Below are positions 36,206-44,615 of a stretch of 64,000 nt of DNA, in pieces. The number at the start of each line of letters is the position of its first letter. Position 1 is the first letter of the stretch. The position numbers and the translations under genes are program-made. Below the pieces are notes generated by a model. It made no database searches, was not told the DNA's origin, and worked only from the letters and a program-made list of their open reading frames with translations. The stretch is from contig BMVA01000001.1 in the NCBI GenBank assembly GCA_014650475.1, positions 1 to 64,000 on the forward strand. Direction: 5' to 3'. Source of the stretch: Streptomyces albogriseolus. Its GTDB lineage: Bacteria > Actinomycetota > Actinomycetes > Streptomycetales > Streptomycetaceae.

Positions 36206-37141
36206 ATGGAACGCACGCCCGACACGCCGGCTCCGGACCTCCGGGGCAAGATCGCGCTGGTCGCGGGTGCCACTCGGGGGGCCGGGCGAGCCATCGCCGT
36301 CCAGCTGGGCGCGGCGGGGGCGACGGTCTACGTCACCGGCCGCACGACCCGGGAACGCCGCTCGGAGTACAACCGGGCCGAGACGATCGAGGAGACCGCG
36401 GAGCTGGTCACGGAGGCGGGCGGAACCGGGATCGCGGTGCCGACCGACCACCTGGTGCCCGAGCAGGTCCGCGCGCTCGCCGACCGCGTCGACACCGAGC
36501 AGGGGCGGCTCGACTTACTGGTCAACGACGTCTGGGGCGGTGAGCGGCTGTTCGAGTTCGACAAGAAGGTGTGGGAGCACGATCTCGACGCAGGGCTGCG
36601 GCTGATGCGGCTCGGCGTGGACACCCACGCGATCTCCAGCCACTTCCTGCTGCCTCTGCTGGTACGTCGGCCCGGCGGGCTCGTGGTGGAGATGACCGAT
36701 GGGACAGCCGCGTACAACAGCAGCCATTACCGCAACTCGTACTTCTACGACCTGGTCAAGAACAGCGTACTGCGCATGGGGTACGTGCTGGCGCAGGAGC
36801 TGAGGCCGTACGGCGGGACGGCGGTGACGCTCACACCGGGCTGGATGCGTTCGGAGATGATGCTCGAGACGCTCGGTGTCACCGAGGGCAACTGGCGCGA
36901 CGCACTGACCGAGGTGCCGCACTTCTGCATCTCGGAAAGCCCCGCGTACGTGGGCCGCGCGGTCGCGGCGCTGGCAGGTGACACGGATGTCGCGCGCTGG
37001 AACGGCCAGTCGGTCTCCAGCGGGCAGCTCGCTCAGGAGTACGGCTTCACCGACCTCGACGGCTCACGCCCCGACTGCTGGCGCTATCTGGTGGAAGTGC
37101 AGGAGGCGGGCAAGCCCGCCGACCCGTCCGGGTACCGGTGA
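36206..37141 (+). CDS. SDR-family oxidoreductase
   Basis: 311 residues; ATG 36206 follows GAGGGACC. NAD(P)-binding motif AGATRGAGRAIAVQLGAAGA (TGxxxGxG type), then VTGRTTRERRSEYN, LLVNDVWGGERLF (NAG replaced by NDVW), and the active-site region SSHYRNSYFYDLVKNSVLRM with a YxxxK-type Tyr/Lys. This subgroup is common in Streptomyces and acts on unknown carbonyl substrates. It is a single-gene unit between ISL3 and IS701 relics. Confidence 0.88.
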   Translation: MERTPDTPAPDLRGKIALVAGATRGAGRAIAVQLGAAGATVYVTGRTTRERRSEYNRAETIEETAELVTEAGGTGIAVPTDHLVPEQVRALADRVDTEQGRLDLLVNDVWGGERLFEFDKKVWEHDLDAGLRLMRLGVDTHAISSHFLLPLLVRRPGGLVVEMTDGTAAYNSSHYRNSYFYDLVKNSVLRMGYVLAQELRPYGGTAVTLTPGWMRSEMMLETLGVTEGNWRDALTEVPHFCISESPAYVGRAVAALAGDTDVARWNGQSVSSGQLAQEYGFTDLDGSRPDCWRYLVEVQEAGKPADPSGYR

Positions 37142-37429
37142 CCGTACCTTCCCGGACGGGCACCGTACGGCCCGTCATCGGCCCGTACAGGTGCCAACCT
37201 CCTGCGTCGCCACCGCGCTTGCCCGGCATCCCATGTCACGGAGGGTGCCGGGCGGCCAGCACGCCCCGGATCAGGCTCAGCAGCCGGATACCGGGTCCAG
37301 CGTCGCTGGCGATCACCAGACACCCCATACCCGGGCCGGCCGCCGCACGGCGCATGGGACCGATGTTCCGGTCGACCGATTCCGGCCCCTCGATCCGGGC
37401 CAGTTCGTCACGCCGGGCCTCGACAGCTT

Positions 37430-38000
37430 GCCGATGCCGGCTACGGCGTCAGCACCCCGTTCCGGCTCGGTCTCCACGAGCGAGGGCTGACCTACGTCCT
37501 GGCGCTGACCGGGAAGGAAAGTCGCCCACCCGGAGCATGCCGGGCCGCACCAGCCTGCTGACGGCGGGCTCGGGCCGCCGACGCTTCCTCGCTACCGCAC
37601 CCCGCCGCGAGCCGTCTCGGTCCTCGCCGCGCAGGCGAGTGCCGGCTGGTTCACCGAGATGACCTGGCGCCAGGGCAGCACAGGCCGACGACCTCACGGT
37701 TCGCGGTCCTGACGGTCCGTCCTGCGAGCAAGCGGTCCCTGGCCGCGGCCCAGGAGGGCGGGCAGCGGCCGCAACCGCTGGGACGGTGTCCTGCCCACCC
37801 GGACGCCCCTGGTCGCATGGCCGGACGGCCACGACACCCGACGACTGCTGGATATCGAACCTCCCCGTCACCACCACGGTCGCCGACCTGGTGCGGTGCG
37901 CGAAGATGCGCGGGCGGATCGAGCACGACTACCGCGAACTGAAGCACGGTCTGGGTCTGTACCACGCCGCCTGGCTCGACCGCTGCCGTCCAGGCCGGGG
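37430..38000 (+). pseudogene. IS701-family transposase, C-terminal half, frameshifted
   Basis: TPFRLGLHERGLTYVLALTG, then in other frames HQPADGGLGPPTLPRYRTPP, WDGVLPTRTPLVAWPDGHD and finally MRGRIEHDYRELKHGLGLYH. This is the IS701 core in order, with several phase changes; the catalytic Glu in RIEHDYRELK is retained. It ends about 70 bp from antP and marks the left boundary of the antimycin cluster. Confidence 0.75.
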
Positions 38001-38066
38001 CGGGGACCTCGGTGGAGGATGCTCTCGCAGCCGTGACGTCGTGGCAGCCGCCGCGTGACGGCCAGC

Positions 38067-39326
38067 TCAGGTCACCGGTCCCACGCTGGGAGGAGCCGGG
38101 TCGTACGCGCCCTCCACGATGAGGTCACGCAGGCGCGTAGCGGCGGTGAGCAGGTCCCCGTGGCTGGTGAAGAGGGCGTTGACGCCGAAGCGGAGCAGGT
38201 CGGGCGCGCGCATGTCGGCCACGACACCGCGCCCGGCCAGGGCGACGGCCAGTCCGTGGGCGTGGGGGTGGCGCAGGGTGACCTGGCTGCCACGGCGCCC
38301 GGGGTCGGACGGGGTGACCGAGGTGAAGCCCAGGGGCGCCAGGAGTTCGTCCGCACAGCGCAGAAGGAAGCCCGTGAGGGACAGGCTCTTGGCGCGGACC
38401 TGGTGCAGGTCGACGCCGTCGAAGGCGGTGAGGGCCGCTTCGAGGGCGAGCAGGGACAGGATCGGCGGGGTGCCGATGCGGGCGCGGGCGATGCCGGGCG
38501 CGGGGGTGTAGTCCCGCGCCAGGGCGAAGGGGTCGGCGTGGCCGGTCCAGCCGGGCAGCGGCGTCTCCAGCGCGGCGTGGTGGCGCTGTGCCACGTAGAG
38601 GAAGGCGGGGGCGCCCGGGCCGCCGGAGAGGAACTTGTAGCCGCAGCCGACCGCCAGGTCCACGCCGAGGGCGTCGACCTCGAGGGGCAGGGCGCCGGCG
38701 GCGTGGCACAGATCCCACAGTGCGAGGGCGCCCGCCTCGTGAGCGGCCCGGGTCAGGGCCGTCATGTCGTACAGCTCCCCGGTGCGGAAGTCGACGGGCG
38801 AGTAGCTGACGACGGCGACCTGTCGGCCCTCGTCGGCGAGGAAGTGCGGGAGGTCCGGCGGCGGTACGTGCCGTACCTGGAGGCCGCGGCGGCGGGCGAC
38901 CGCGTCGGCCAGGTAGCGGTCGGTGGGGAAGTGCCCGGGGTCGGTGACCAGCAGCGGGCGGTCCGGGCGGAGCGCGGCGGCGGCGTCGAGCGCGGTGAAC
39001 ACCTGCACGCTGGTGGAGTCGCCCGCGACCGTCTGCCCCGGCGCGGCCCCGATGAGTGTGCCGATGGCGTCGCCCACGCGCAGTGGCGCCTGCCACCAGC
39101 CGGCCGTGTTCCAGGAGCCGATGAGCGCGGTGCCCCACTGGCGCCGTACGACGTCGTCCAGGGCCGCCGGCACGGCGGCGGGCAGCGGGCCCAGGGAGTT
39201 GCCGTCGAGGTAGACGACGTCCGGTGGGAGCAGGAAACGTTCGCGGACGGGGGCCAGGGGGTCGTCGGCGTCGAGCCGTGCGGCCTGCTCGCGCAGGGCG
39301 ACGGCGCCCGGGAGTGCGGTGGTCAT
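38067..39326 (-). CDS. antP: Kynureninase AntP
   Basis: 419 residues, PLP enzyme of fold type I. It cleaves kynurenine (or the N-formyl form) to give anthranilate for the antimycin starter. Marks: VYLDGNSLGPLP, SWNTAGWWQAPLRVGD, VAGDSTSVQVFTALDAA, and the cofactor lysine in GCGYKFLSGGPGAPAFLYV at about Lys231. The ATG at 39326 overlaps the antO stop as ATGA, so it is the last gene of antHIJKLMNOP. Only some antimycin clusters carry antP; others rely on the host enzyme. Its presence together with antQ makes this the long form. Confidence 0.93.
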   Translation of the reverse strand: MTTALPGAVALREQAARLDADDPLAPVRERFLLPPDVVYLDGNSLGPLPAAVPAALDDVVRRQWGTALIGSWNTAGWWQAPLRVGDAIGTLIGAAPGQTVAGDSTSVQVFTALDAAAALRPDRPLLVTDPGHFPTDRYLADAVARRRGLQVRHVPPPDLPHFLADEGRQVAVVSYSPVDFRTGELYDMTALTRAAHEAGALALWDLCHAAGALPLEVDALGVDLAVGCGYKFLSGGPGAPAFLYVAQRHHAALETPLPGWTGHADPFALARDYTPAPGIARARIGTPPILSLLALEAALTAFDGVDLHQVRAKSLSLTGFLLRCADELLAPLGFTSVTPSDPGRRGSQVTLRHPHAHGLAVALAGRGVVADMRAPDLLRFGVNALFTSHGDLLTAATRLRDLIVEGAYDPAPPSVGPVT

Positions 39327-40171
39327 CGGTGTGGGGCCTCCTCGCCCGCGCGGCCGGCGCCCGCCGGGGTGAAGGCGGCCGCCATGTCCCGGAGGGTGTC
39401 GGCGACCGCGTGGGCGCCGGGTGCTCCGGGTTCGATGAGGGTGTAGTGGCCGGTGCCGGGCAGGACGACCGTCCTGAGGTCCCGGTGCACGGCCGCGTAG
39501 TCGCTGAACTGGGTGAGCGGGACCTCCTCGTCGGCGGCGCCGTGCAGCAGCACGGTGGGGACACCGGTGGTCCCGGCGTCGCGCAGCAGGGTGAGGGGGT
39601 CGACCTCGGCCAGCCGCTCGGTGAAGTGCGCTTCGCCGCCGAGCAGTTGCAGGGCGGCGTCATTGCTGAGGCGGTCGCGGCGGGTGGCGGTGAGGTCGGT
39701 GATCGGCGCGAGGGCGAGCACGCTCGTCGGCAGGGTGCGGGTGTGCCAGCGGGAGCGGGGCGGCAGCAGGCCGCGGGCGGCGCACCACAGGGCCAGGTGC
39801 CCGCCGGAGCAGTGGCCGGCCAGGACGTAGGGCCGCCCCTCGGGCAGCGTGTCCACGATGCGTGCGACGTCGTCGAAGGTCTCGGGATAGCCGCCCGCGC
39901 CGCCGGACCGGCGGAAGCCCGGGAGCAGCACGCTGAAGCCCTGGGTGGAGAGCCAGGCCGCGAACGGGGTCAGGTGCATCCGGTCGTAGCGCCAGTAGCC
40001 GCCGTGCAGCAGGATCACCAGCGGGGCGTCGGGGTCCTCGGACGGCCAGGCGTCGTAGGACTGGTGGGGGTGGTCCCCGTAGCGGCCGTGCACCGGTGCC
40101 AGGACCGGCTTCAGGCTCAGGACCCGCTGCTCCTCCTCGGCCGCGAAGGCGGAGATCGTCCTAGACGTCAC
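39323..40171 (-). CDS. antO: AntO, alpha/beta-hydrolase-fold formyl-transfer enzyme (kynurenine-formamidase-like)
   Basis: 282 residues from GTG 40171, preceded by GGGAGG; it overlaps the end of antN by 11 bp. The fold is alpha/beta hydrolase: oxyanion HGGYW (about residue 56), nucleophile elbow GHCSGG, late VPTVLLHGAADEEVPL and the catalytic-His region TGHYTLIEPG. By sequence this is closest to kynurenine formamidases. In the antimycin literature the gene in this position is assigned N-formylation of 3-aminosalicyloyl-AntG. Hydrolysis of N-formylkynurenine is the alternative reading; the sequence alone does not decide. Confidence 0.82.
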   Translation of the reverse strand: MTSRTISAFAAEEEQRVLSLKPVLAPVHGRYGDHPHQSYDAWPSEDPDAPLVILLHGGYWRYDRMHLTPFAAWLSTQGFSVLLPGFRRSGGAGGYPETFDDVARIVDTLPEGRPYVLAGHCSGGHLALWCAARGLLPPRSRWHTRTLPTSVLALAPITDLTATRRDRLSNDAALQLLGGEAHFTERLAEVDPLTLLRDAGTTGVPTVLLHGAADEEVPLTQFSDYAAVHRDLRTVVLPGTGHYTLIEPGAPGAHAVADTLRDMAAAFTPAGAGRAGEEAPHR

Positions 40172-41009
40172 CGCGCACCTCCCACAGTTCGGGGAAGACC
40201 GGCCGGGCCGCCCGCTGCTCCAGCCAGGCGAGCCCGGCCGATCCGGCGCTGCCGGGTTTGGCTCCCATGGCCCGGCGGACCACCAGGACGTGGTCGAAGC
40301 GCCAGCGGGTGACGAGTTCGGCGATGTCGGTGAGCAGTTCGCCGAGTGCGAGGTGGGGGTGGTGCTGCGGTCCGGCGTAGACGTGCCGCCAGGTCTCCGC
40401 CACGCCGGGGTCGCTGTCGTAGGGGCGGGTCACGTCCCGTTCGCGGACGTGGTGCGGGACGGGCAGGCCCTGGCGGTGGAGGTAGGCCAGCACCTCGTCG
40501 TACAGGGACGGCTCGCGGTAGGTCTCGGCGAGCGCCTCGTGGACGGCCGGGTCGCCGCGGTGGGCGCGCAGCAGTCCGGCGGACTTGTCGCCGAGGAGGA
40601 ACTCCATGTGCCGGTACATCGCCGACTGGAAGCCCGACGCCCGGCCGAACGCGGCACGGAAACCGTTGAACTGGGCGGGGGTCAGGGCGGCGATGGGCGC
40701 CCAGGCGCCGCCCAGGGCGGTCAGCGCGCGGCGGCTGCGCACCAGCGCGTCCATGGCGGCGGGCAGGTCGTCCTTGGCGAAGGCGACCTTGGCGGTGCGC
40801 CACTCGTGCACGACGAGGGTGAACCACAGTTCCATCACCTGGGTGGTGACGAGGAAGCCCATCTCGTCCGGGGCCTCGGTGAGCGGGTGCTGCAGTGTGT
40901 TGAGGACGGACGCGTGCACGTACGTGTCGTAGGGGCTGGCGCCCTCGAAGGGGCGGGTCAGGGTGTCGTCCGTGGCCGGCCCGTCGAGGGTGGTCGTGCG
41001 GTCGTTCAT
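40161..41009 (-). CDS. antN: Tryptophan 2,3-dioxygenase AntN
   Basis: 282 residues; ATG 41009 has AGGAGAAG upstream. Heme enzyme opening the indole ring of L-tryptophan to N-formylkynurenine, the first pathway step. Family marks: MGFLVTTQVMELWFTLVVHE near residue 50, FRAAFGRASGFQSAMYRHME, LGDKSAGLLRAHRG and the C-terminal RWRFDHVLVVRRAMGAKPGS with the heme-ligand His. It lies 25 bp downstream of antM in the same operon. Supplying its own dioxygenase frees the pathway from primary tryptophan catabolism. Confidence 0.95.
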   Translation of the reverse strand: MNDRTTTLDGPATDDTLTRPFEGASPYDTYVHASVLNTLQHPLTEAPDEMGFLVTTQVMELWFTLVVHEWRTAKVAFAKDDLPAAMDALVRSRRALTALGGAWAPIAALTPAQFNGFRAAFGRASGFQSAMYRHMEFLLGDKSAGLLRAHRGDPAVHEALAETYREPSLYDEVLAYLHRQGLPVPHHVRERDVTRPYDSDPGVAETWRHVYAGPQHHPHLALGELLTDIAELVTRWRFDHVLVVRRAMGAKPGSAGSAGLAWLEQRAARPVFPELWEVRGDV

Positions 41010-41034
41010 CACTTCTCCTAGAGGTGCGGACGGG

Positions 41035-41811
41035 TCACACACCGAGGTGGGCGCCGCCGGAGGCGTCGATCCACTGGCCGGTCACCCAGCGGGCGTCGTC
41101 GCTCGCCACGAAGGAGACGACGTCCGCGATGTCCGCCGGGTCGCCGAGCCGGCCGAACGTGGAGGCCTCGGAGTAGCGGCGGCGGATCTCCGGGACGGCG
41201 AGGGTGGGGTTGATCTCCGTCTCGGTGTAGCCGGGCGCGACGGCGTTGACGGTGATGCCCCGGGGACCGAGTTCCTGGGCCAGGGAGAGGGTGAGGTAGT
41301 CCAGGGCGGCCTTGGTCATGGTGTAGGAGACGATCGGCGGGAAGGCGATACGGGTCGCGACGGACGAGATGTTGATGATCCTGCCGCCGTCCCGGAGGCG
41401 GTCCAGTCCGCGCTGGATGATGAAGAACGGCGCCTTGGTGTTGAGGGCGAAGACGCGGTCGTAGTCGGCTTCGGTCACCTGGGCGATGGGGCGGGGGACG
41501 GTGATGCCCGCGTTGTTGACGAGGATGTCCAGGCCGGCCGGGGCATCCAGCTCCGCCAGGGCCTCGTCGAAGGCGGCCCAGAGGGTGTCGGCGTCGCCGG
41601 GGACGCCGAGTTCGGCGTGTACGGGGAAGGCGCGGCCGCCGTCGGCCTGGATCTCCTTGACGGTCCGCTCGGCGGCCGTCAGGTCGTGGCCGTAGTGGAC
41701 CGCCACGAGGGCGCCCTCGCGGGCGAGGCGGTGGCTGATGGCTCGGCCGATGCCGCGGCTGCCTCCGGTGACCAGGGCGGTCTTTCCCGCGTGGCGGTCG
41801 GTGGCGGTCAT
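41035..41811 (-). CDS. antM: Ketoreductase AntM (SDR family)
   Basis: 258 residues, FabG-like SDR. GGSRGIGRAISHRLAREGAL binds NADPH; LVNNAGITVPRP, the catalytic Ser in INISSVATR and YTMTK complete the active site; AVAPGYTETEIN follows. Ribosome site GGAGACCC before ATG 41811. In antimycin biosynthesis AntM reduces the C8 beta-keto group on the AntD-bound chain, giving the hydroxyl that AntB acylates. The position between the PaaE-type reductase and AntN is the conserved antimycin order. Confidence 0.92.
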   Translation of the reverse strand: MTATDRHAGKTALVTGGSRGIGRAISHRLAREGALVAVHYGHDLTAAERTVKEIQADGGRAFPVHAELGVPGDADTLWAAFDEALAELDAPAGLDILVNNAGITVPRPIAQVTEADYDRVFALNTKAPFFIIQRGLDRLRDGGRIINISSVATRIAFPPIVSYTMTKAALDYLTLSLAQELGPRGITVNAVAPGYTETEINPTLAVPEIRRRYSEASTFGRLGDPADIADVVSFVASDDARWVTGQWIDASGGAHLGV

Positions 41812-41853
41812 CGTGGGTCTCCTTCGCTGGGGGGGGTGGCGGGGCGAGCGGGG

Positions 41854-42984
41854 TCAGGCGTCGAAGTCGAGGATGAGCTCGGGAGTGCGGGGTCTGGCGC
41901 GGCAGACGAGGGTGTAGCCGGCGGCGCGGTCCCGTTCGTCCAGGGCGTGCTCGCCGTCCGCCGTCACCTGCCCGGACAGGACCTTCGCGCGGCAACTGCC
42001 GCAGACGCCCTCACGGCAGGCGTACGGCACGTCGGGGTGGCTGCGCAGCAGGGCGTCGAGCAGGGCCGGGTCGTCCGGCAGCACGGTGGCGGCCCGGCGG
42101 CGCCCGTCGAGCAGGGCGGTGACCTGGTACTCCCCCGCCCCGGGTGCCCGCCCGGTATGCGCCGGCGGCGCCGGCTGCGTGCCGTCGGCCGTGAACAGCT
42201 CCCAGCGGACGAGCGACGGGTCGGCTCCCGCATCGGCCAGGACGCGCCGTGCGGTGGCGACCAGGCCGGGCGGTCCGCACAGGGCGAACGTGGTGTCCGG
42301 GCCCGGGCGGGCGTCCACGGCCGCCAGCAGTCGGCGCACCCCGGACGCGTCCAGCCGCCGGGCGAGCGGCCCGCTTCCGCTCCCCCGGTCCTCCCGGGTC
42401 AGCACGTACAGGACGGTGAAGCGGTCCAGGAACTCGTCCTTGACCTCTGCCAGTTCGTCGGCCAGCACGGCGTCGGCGGAGGTGCGGACCGAGTGCACGA
42501 GGCTGACGCGGCAGGCCGGGTCCCGGCGTAGGGCGTGGACGGCCATCGGGGCCAGCGGGGTGATGCCGGTGCCGCCGGCGAGGAGGACGTGGTGGGCGCC
42601 CGGCAGCTCCGGCAGGGCGAAGTTACCGGCGGGCGGGGAGAGTTCGAGACGGGCGCCCGGTGCGAGCCGGGTGGTGGCGTGATCGCCGAAGCCGCCGGGA
42701 CCGGACCTCTTGATCACCAGACGGAGCGCCCCGGGTGTGTGCGGTGGCGGGCAGATCGAGTAGCTGCGGCGCAGTTCGGTACCGCCCCGGCGGTGCCGGA
42801 CGACGACGTGCTGGCCGGGGTGGTGGGCGAAGACGTCGCGTAGTTCGGCGGGCACATGGAGGGTGACGGCCACCGTGTCGGCGGTCAGGTGCCGGACGTC
42901 CGTGACGTCGAGTGTGTGGCGGCCGGTGCGGCGGCGCGGACCGGCCGGCGCCTGGTCGCGCAGGGCGGGCGGGGTGGTGTTCAC
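41854..42984 (-). CDS. antL: AntL, PaaE-like oxygenase reductase
   Basis: 376 residues from GTG 42984, eight bases after the antK stop with GAGG inside that junction. FNR-type flavin domain (RRSYSICPPP, FAD-binding; GGTGITPLAPMAVHAL, NAD-binding; FALCGPPGLV) followed by a plant-type ferredoxin domain with CREGVCGSC and a later Cys (LVCRAR). It passes electrons from NAD(P)H to the AntH di-iron centre. Corresponds to PaaE of phenylacetyl-CoA epoxidase. An in-frame upstream extension to 43041 overlaps antK and is not needed. Confidence 0.92.
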   Translation of the reverse strand: MNTTPPALRDQAPAGPRRRTGRHTLDVTDVRHLTADTVAVTLHVPAELRDVFAHHPGQHVVVRHRRGGTELRRSYSICPPPHTPGALRLVIKRSGPGGFGDHATTRLAPGARLELSPPAGNFALPELPGAHHVLLAGGTGITPLAPMAVHALRRDPACRVSLVHSVRTSADAVLADELAEVKDEFLDRFTVLYVLTREDRGSGSGPLARRLDASGVRRLLAAVDARPGPDTTFALCGPPGLVATARRVLADAGADPSLVRWELFTADGTQPAPPAHTGRAPGAGEYQVTALLDGRRRAATVLPDDPALLDALLRSHPDVPYACREGVCGSCRAKVLSGQVTADGEHALDERDRAAGYTLVCRARPRTPELILDFDA

Positions 42985-42992
42985 GGTGTGCC

Positions 42993-43505
42993 TCACAGCG
43001 CGGTCAGGTGGGGGAAGGGCTCGCGGCACGCCGTGCACCACAGCACCGACTGGCAGCGGGACGGCCCGAAGGCGCTGTGCGGCCGGGTGGCCGTCGAGCC
43101 GCAGTGCGGGCAGGGCACCGCGCCCAGGGCGACGGGGACCGGGCCGCCGGGCGCCGGGGACACGGGTGGGGCGATGCCGTGCGCGGCGAGGGCGCGGCGC
43201 CCCTCGGGGGTGATGCGGTCCGTCGTCCAGGCGGGCGTGAGGACGTGCAGGACGCGGCCGTCGGGGTGACCGCAGGCGGTCAGGACCTCCCGTACCGCCG
43301 CGGTGATCTCGGGCAGCGCGGGGCAGCCCAGGTAGGTGGGAGTGATCTCCACCTCCAGCACGCCGTCGGCGCCGGGAGCGACGGAGTGCACCACGCCGAG
43401 GTCGCCGAGGCCGATCACCGGCAGTTCCGGGTCGGGCAGCGCGGCCACCCGCTCGCGCACCTCCTCGGCACAGAGGCGGGCCATGACCGGTGCGTGCCCG
43501 CTCAC
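42993..43505 (-). CDS. antK: AntK, PaaD-like component
   Basis: 170 residues; GTG 43505 overlaps the antJ stop (GTGA). The N-terminal MIP18/DUF59 part has ALPDPELPVIGLGDLGVVHS and PTYLGCPALPEIT; the C-terminal zinc-ribbon is PCPHCGSTATRPHSAFGPSR followed by LWCTAC. PaaD-type proteins mature the Fe centre of the oxygenase rather than catalyse. Part of the AntHIJKL multicomponent oxygenase. Confidence 0.93.
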   Translation of the reverse strand: MSGHAPVMARLCAEEVRERVAALPDPELPVIGLGDLGVVHSVAPGADGVLEVEITPTYLGCPALPEITAAVREVLTACGHPDGRVLHVLTPAWTTDRITPEGRRALAAHGIAPPVSPAPGGPVPVALGAVPCPHCGSTATRPHSAFGPSRCQSVLWCTACREPFPHLTAL

Positions 43506-44320
43506 CAGGTGCCTCCGGGGAACTGTCGCCGTACGGACTGCAGTTCGGCGATCAGCGGGCCGAACTCCTCAGTGTGCAGGCCCGAGCGGCCGCCGGTGGC
43601 CGACCAGGTGGGAGCGGGCACGGCGAGTCCCGCCTCGGTGACGACCTCGGTGACGCGGGCCAGCCAGGTGTCGTGCAGCGCTGCCGGTGAGGGCACGGTG
43701 CCGGATGCGGCGAGGCGGCGCGCGACGTCGTCCTCCTCGAAGAGTTCGCCGGTGTACGGCCACACCCGTTCCAGGGCCCGCTGCATGCGGCGGGTGCTCT
43801 CCGGCGTGCCGCGTCCCAGCGTCACCGTCCAGCGGTCGGCGTGCAGCCGGTGGAAGGCGACCTCCTTGGCGGCCCGGACGCCGAACGCGGCGAGTTCGGG
43901 GTCGGCGCTGTGCGCCAGGGTCTGGTAGTGGAGGACGGCGTAGTGGGTGTAGGCGAGTTGCCGGGCCACGGTCACGGCGAAGTCCCCGTTGGGGAGTTCG
44001 GTCAGCAGGGTGTTGGTGAACTCGCGCTCCGATCGGGTGTAGGCGAGGTCGTCCTCGCTGCGGCCGGTCCCGTCGAGGCGGCCGGCGCGGGAGAGGAGCG
44101 TGCGGGCGTGGCCGATGAGGTCGAGGGCGATGTTGGACAGGGCCAGGTCCTCGTCGATGGTCGGCGCGCGGGTGATCCACTGGCACAGCCGCTGCGCGAG
44201 GACGAGGGCGTCGTCGCCGAGGCAGGTCAGGTGCCGGGCCAGGTCGGGATCGGCGGCGGACGGCGGCCCGCCCGGCGGGGAGCCGGGAGGCACCGCCGTG
44301 ACGTCACGCGTGGTGCTCAC
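43502..44320 (-). CDS. antJ: AntJ, PaaC-like structural subunit
   Basis: 272 residues, ferritin-like but lacking the full iron ligand set, the structural partner of AntH. Marks: LGDDALVLAQRLCQWITRAP, DLALSNIALDLIGHARTLL, LAYTRSEREFTNTLLTELPN and AAKEVAFHRLHADRWTVTLG. It starts at GTG 44320 overlapping antI by 17 bp; a later start is possible since residues 1-22 are Pro/Gly-rich. Counterpart of PaaC. Confidence 0.92.
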   Translation of the reverse strand: MSTTRDVTAVPPGSPPGGPPSAADPDLARHLTCLGDDALVLAQRLCQWITRAPTIDEDLALSNIALDLIGHARTLLSRAGRLDGTGRSEDDLAYTRSEREFTNTLLTELPNGDFAVTVARQLAYTHYAVLHYQTLAHSADPELAAFGVRAAKEVAFHRLHADRWTVTLGRGTPESTRRMQRALERVWPYTGELFEEDDVARRLAASGTVPSPAALHDTWLARVTEVVTEAGLAVPAPTWSATGGRSGLHTEEFGPLIAELQSVRRQFPGGTW

Positions 44321-44615
44321 CTTCGGGGCCTTTCTCGGTCAGCGGCGCGTAGTGCTCGGGGTAGCGGTACGGCTTGTGGCGGGCGCCCGCGAAGTACGGG
44401 TCGCGTTCGTCCGGGGAGGCCGTGTGCAGGGCGTCGGAGCGGACCACCCACAGCGACAGGGGCTCGCCGCGCCGGGTGTACAGATCGCGGGCGGCGGCCA
44501 GGGCCGCGTCCGGGCCTGCGGCGCGCACCGACCCGACGTGCTGATGGGCCAGGCCCCTGCGGGCCCGCAGGAACACCTCCCAGGACGCCGGCGCGCCTTC
44601 CCGAGCCGCGCTCAT
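44304..44615 (-). CDS. antI: AntI, PaaB-like subunit
   Basis: 103 residues from ATG 44615, overlapping the antH stop (ATGA). [20 protein letters not shown] and [20 protein letters not shown] are the PaaB hallmarks, with [14 protein letters not shown] near the end. PaaB bridges the PaaAC core; AntI should do so for AntHJ. Confidence 0.93.
   Translation of the reverse strand: MSAAREGAPASWEVFLRARRGLAHQHVGSVRAAGPDAALAAARDLYTRRGEPLSLWVVRSDALHTASPDERDPYFAGARHKPYRYPEHYAPLTEKGPEGEHHA

Noticed and set aside
38055-40312. Plus-strand open frames across antP and antO
   Set aside because: Low-complexity Gly/Arg/Val products antisense to clear enzymes.
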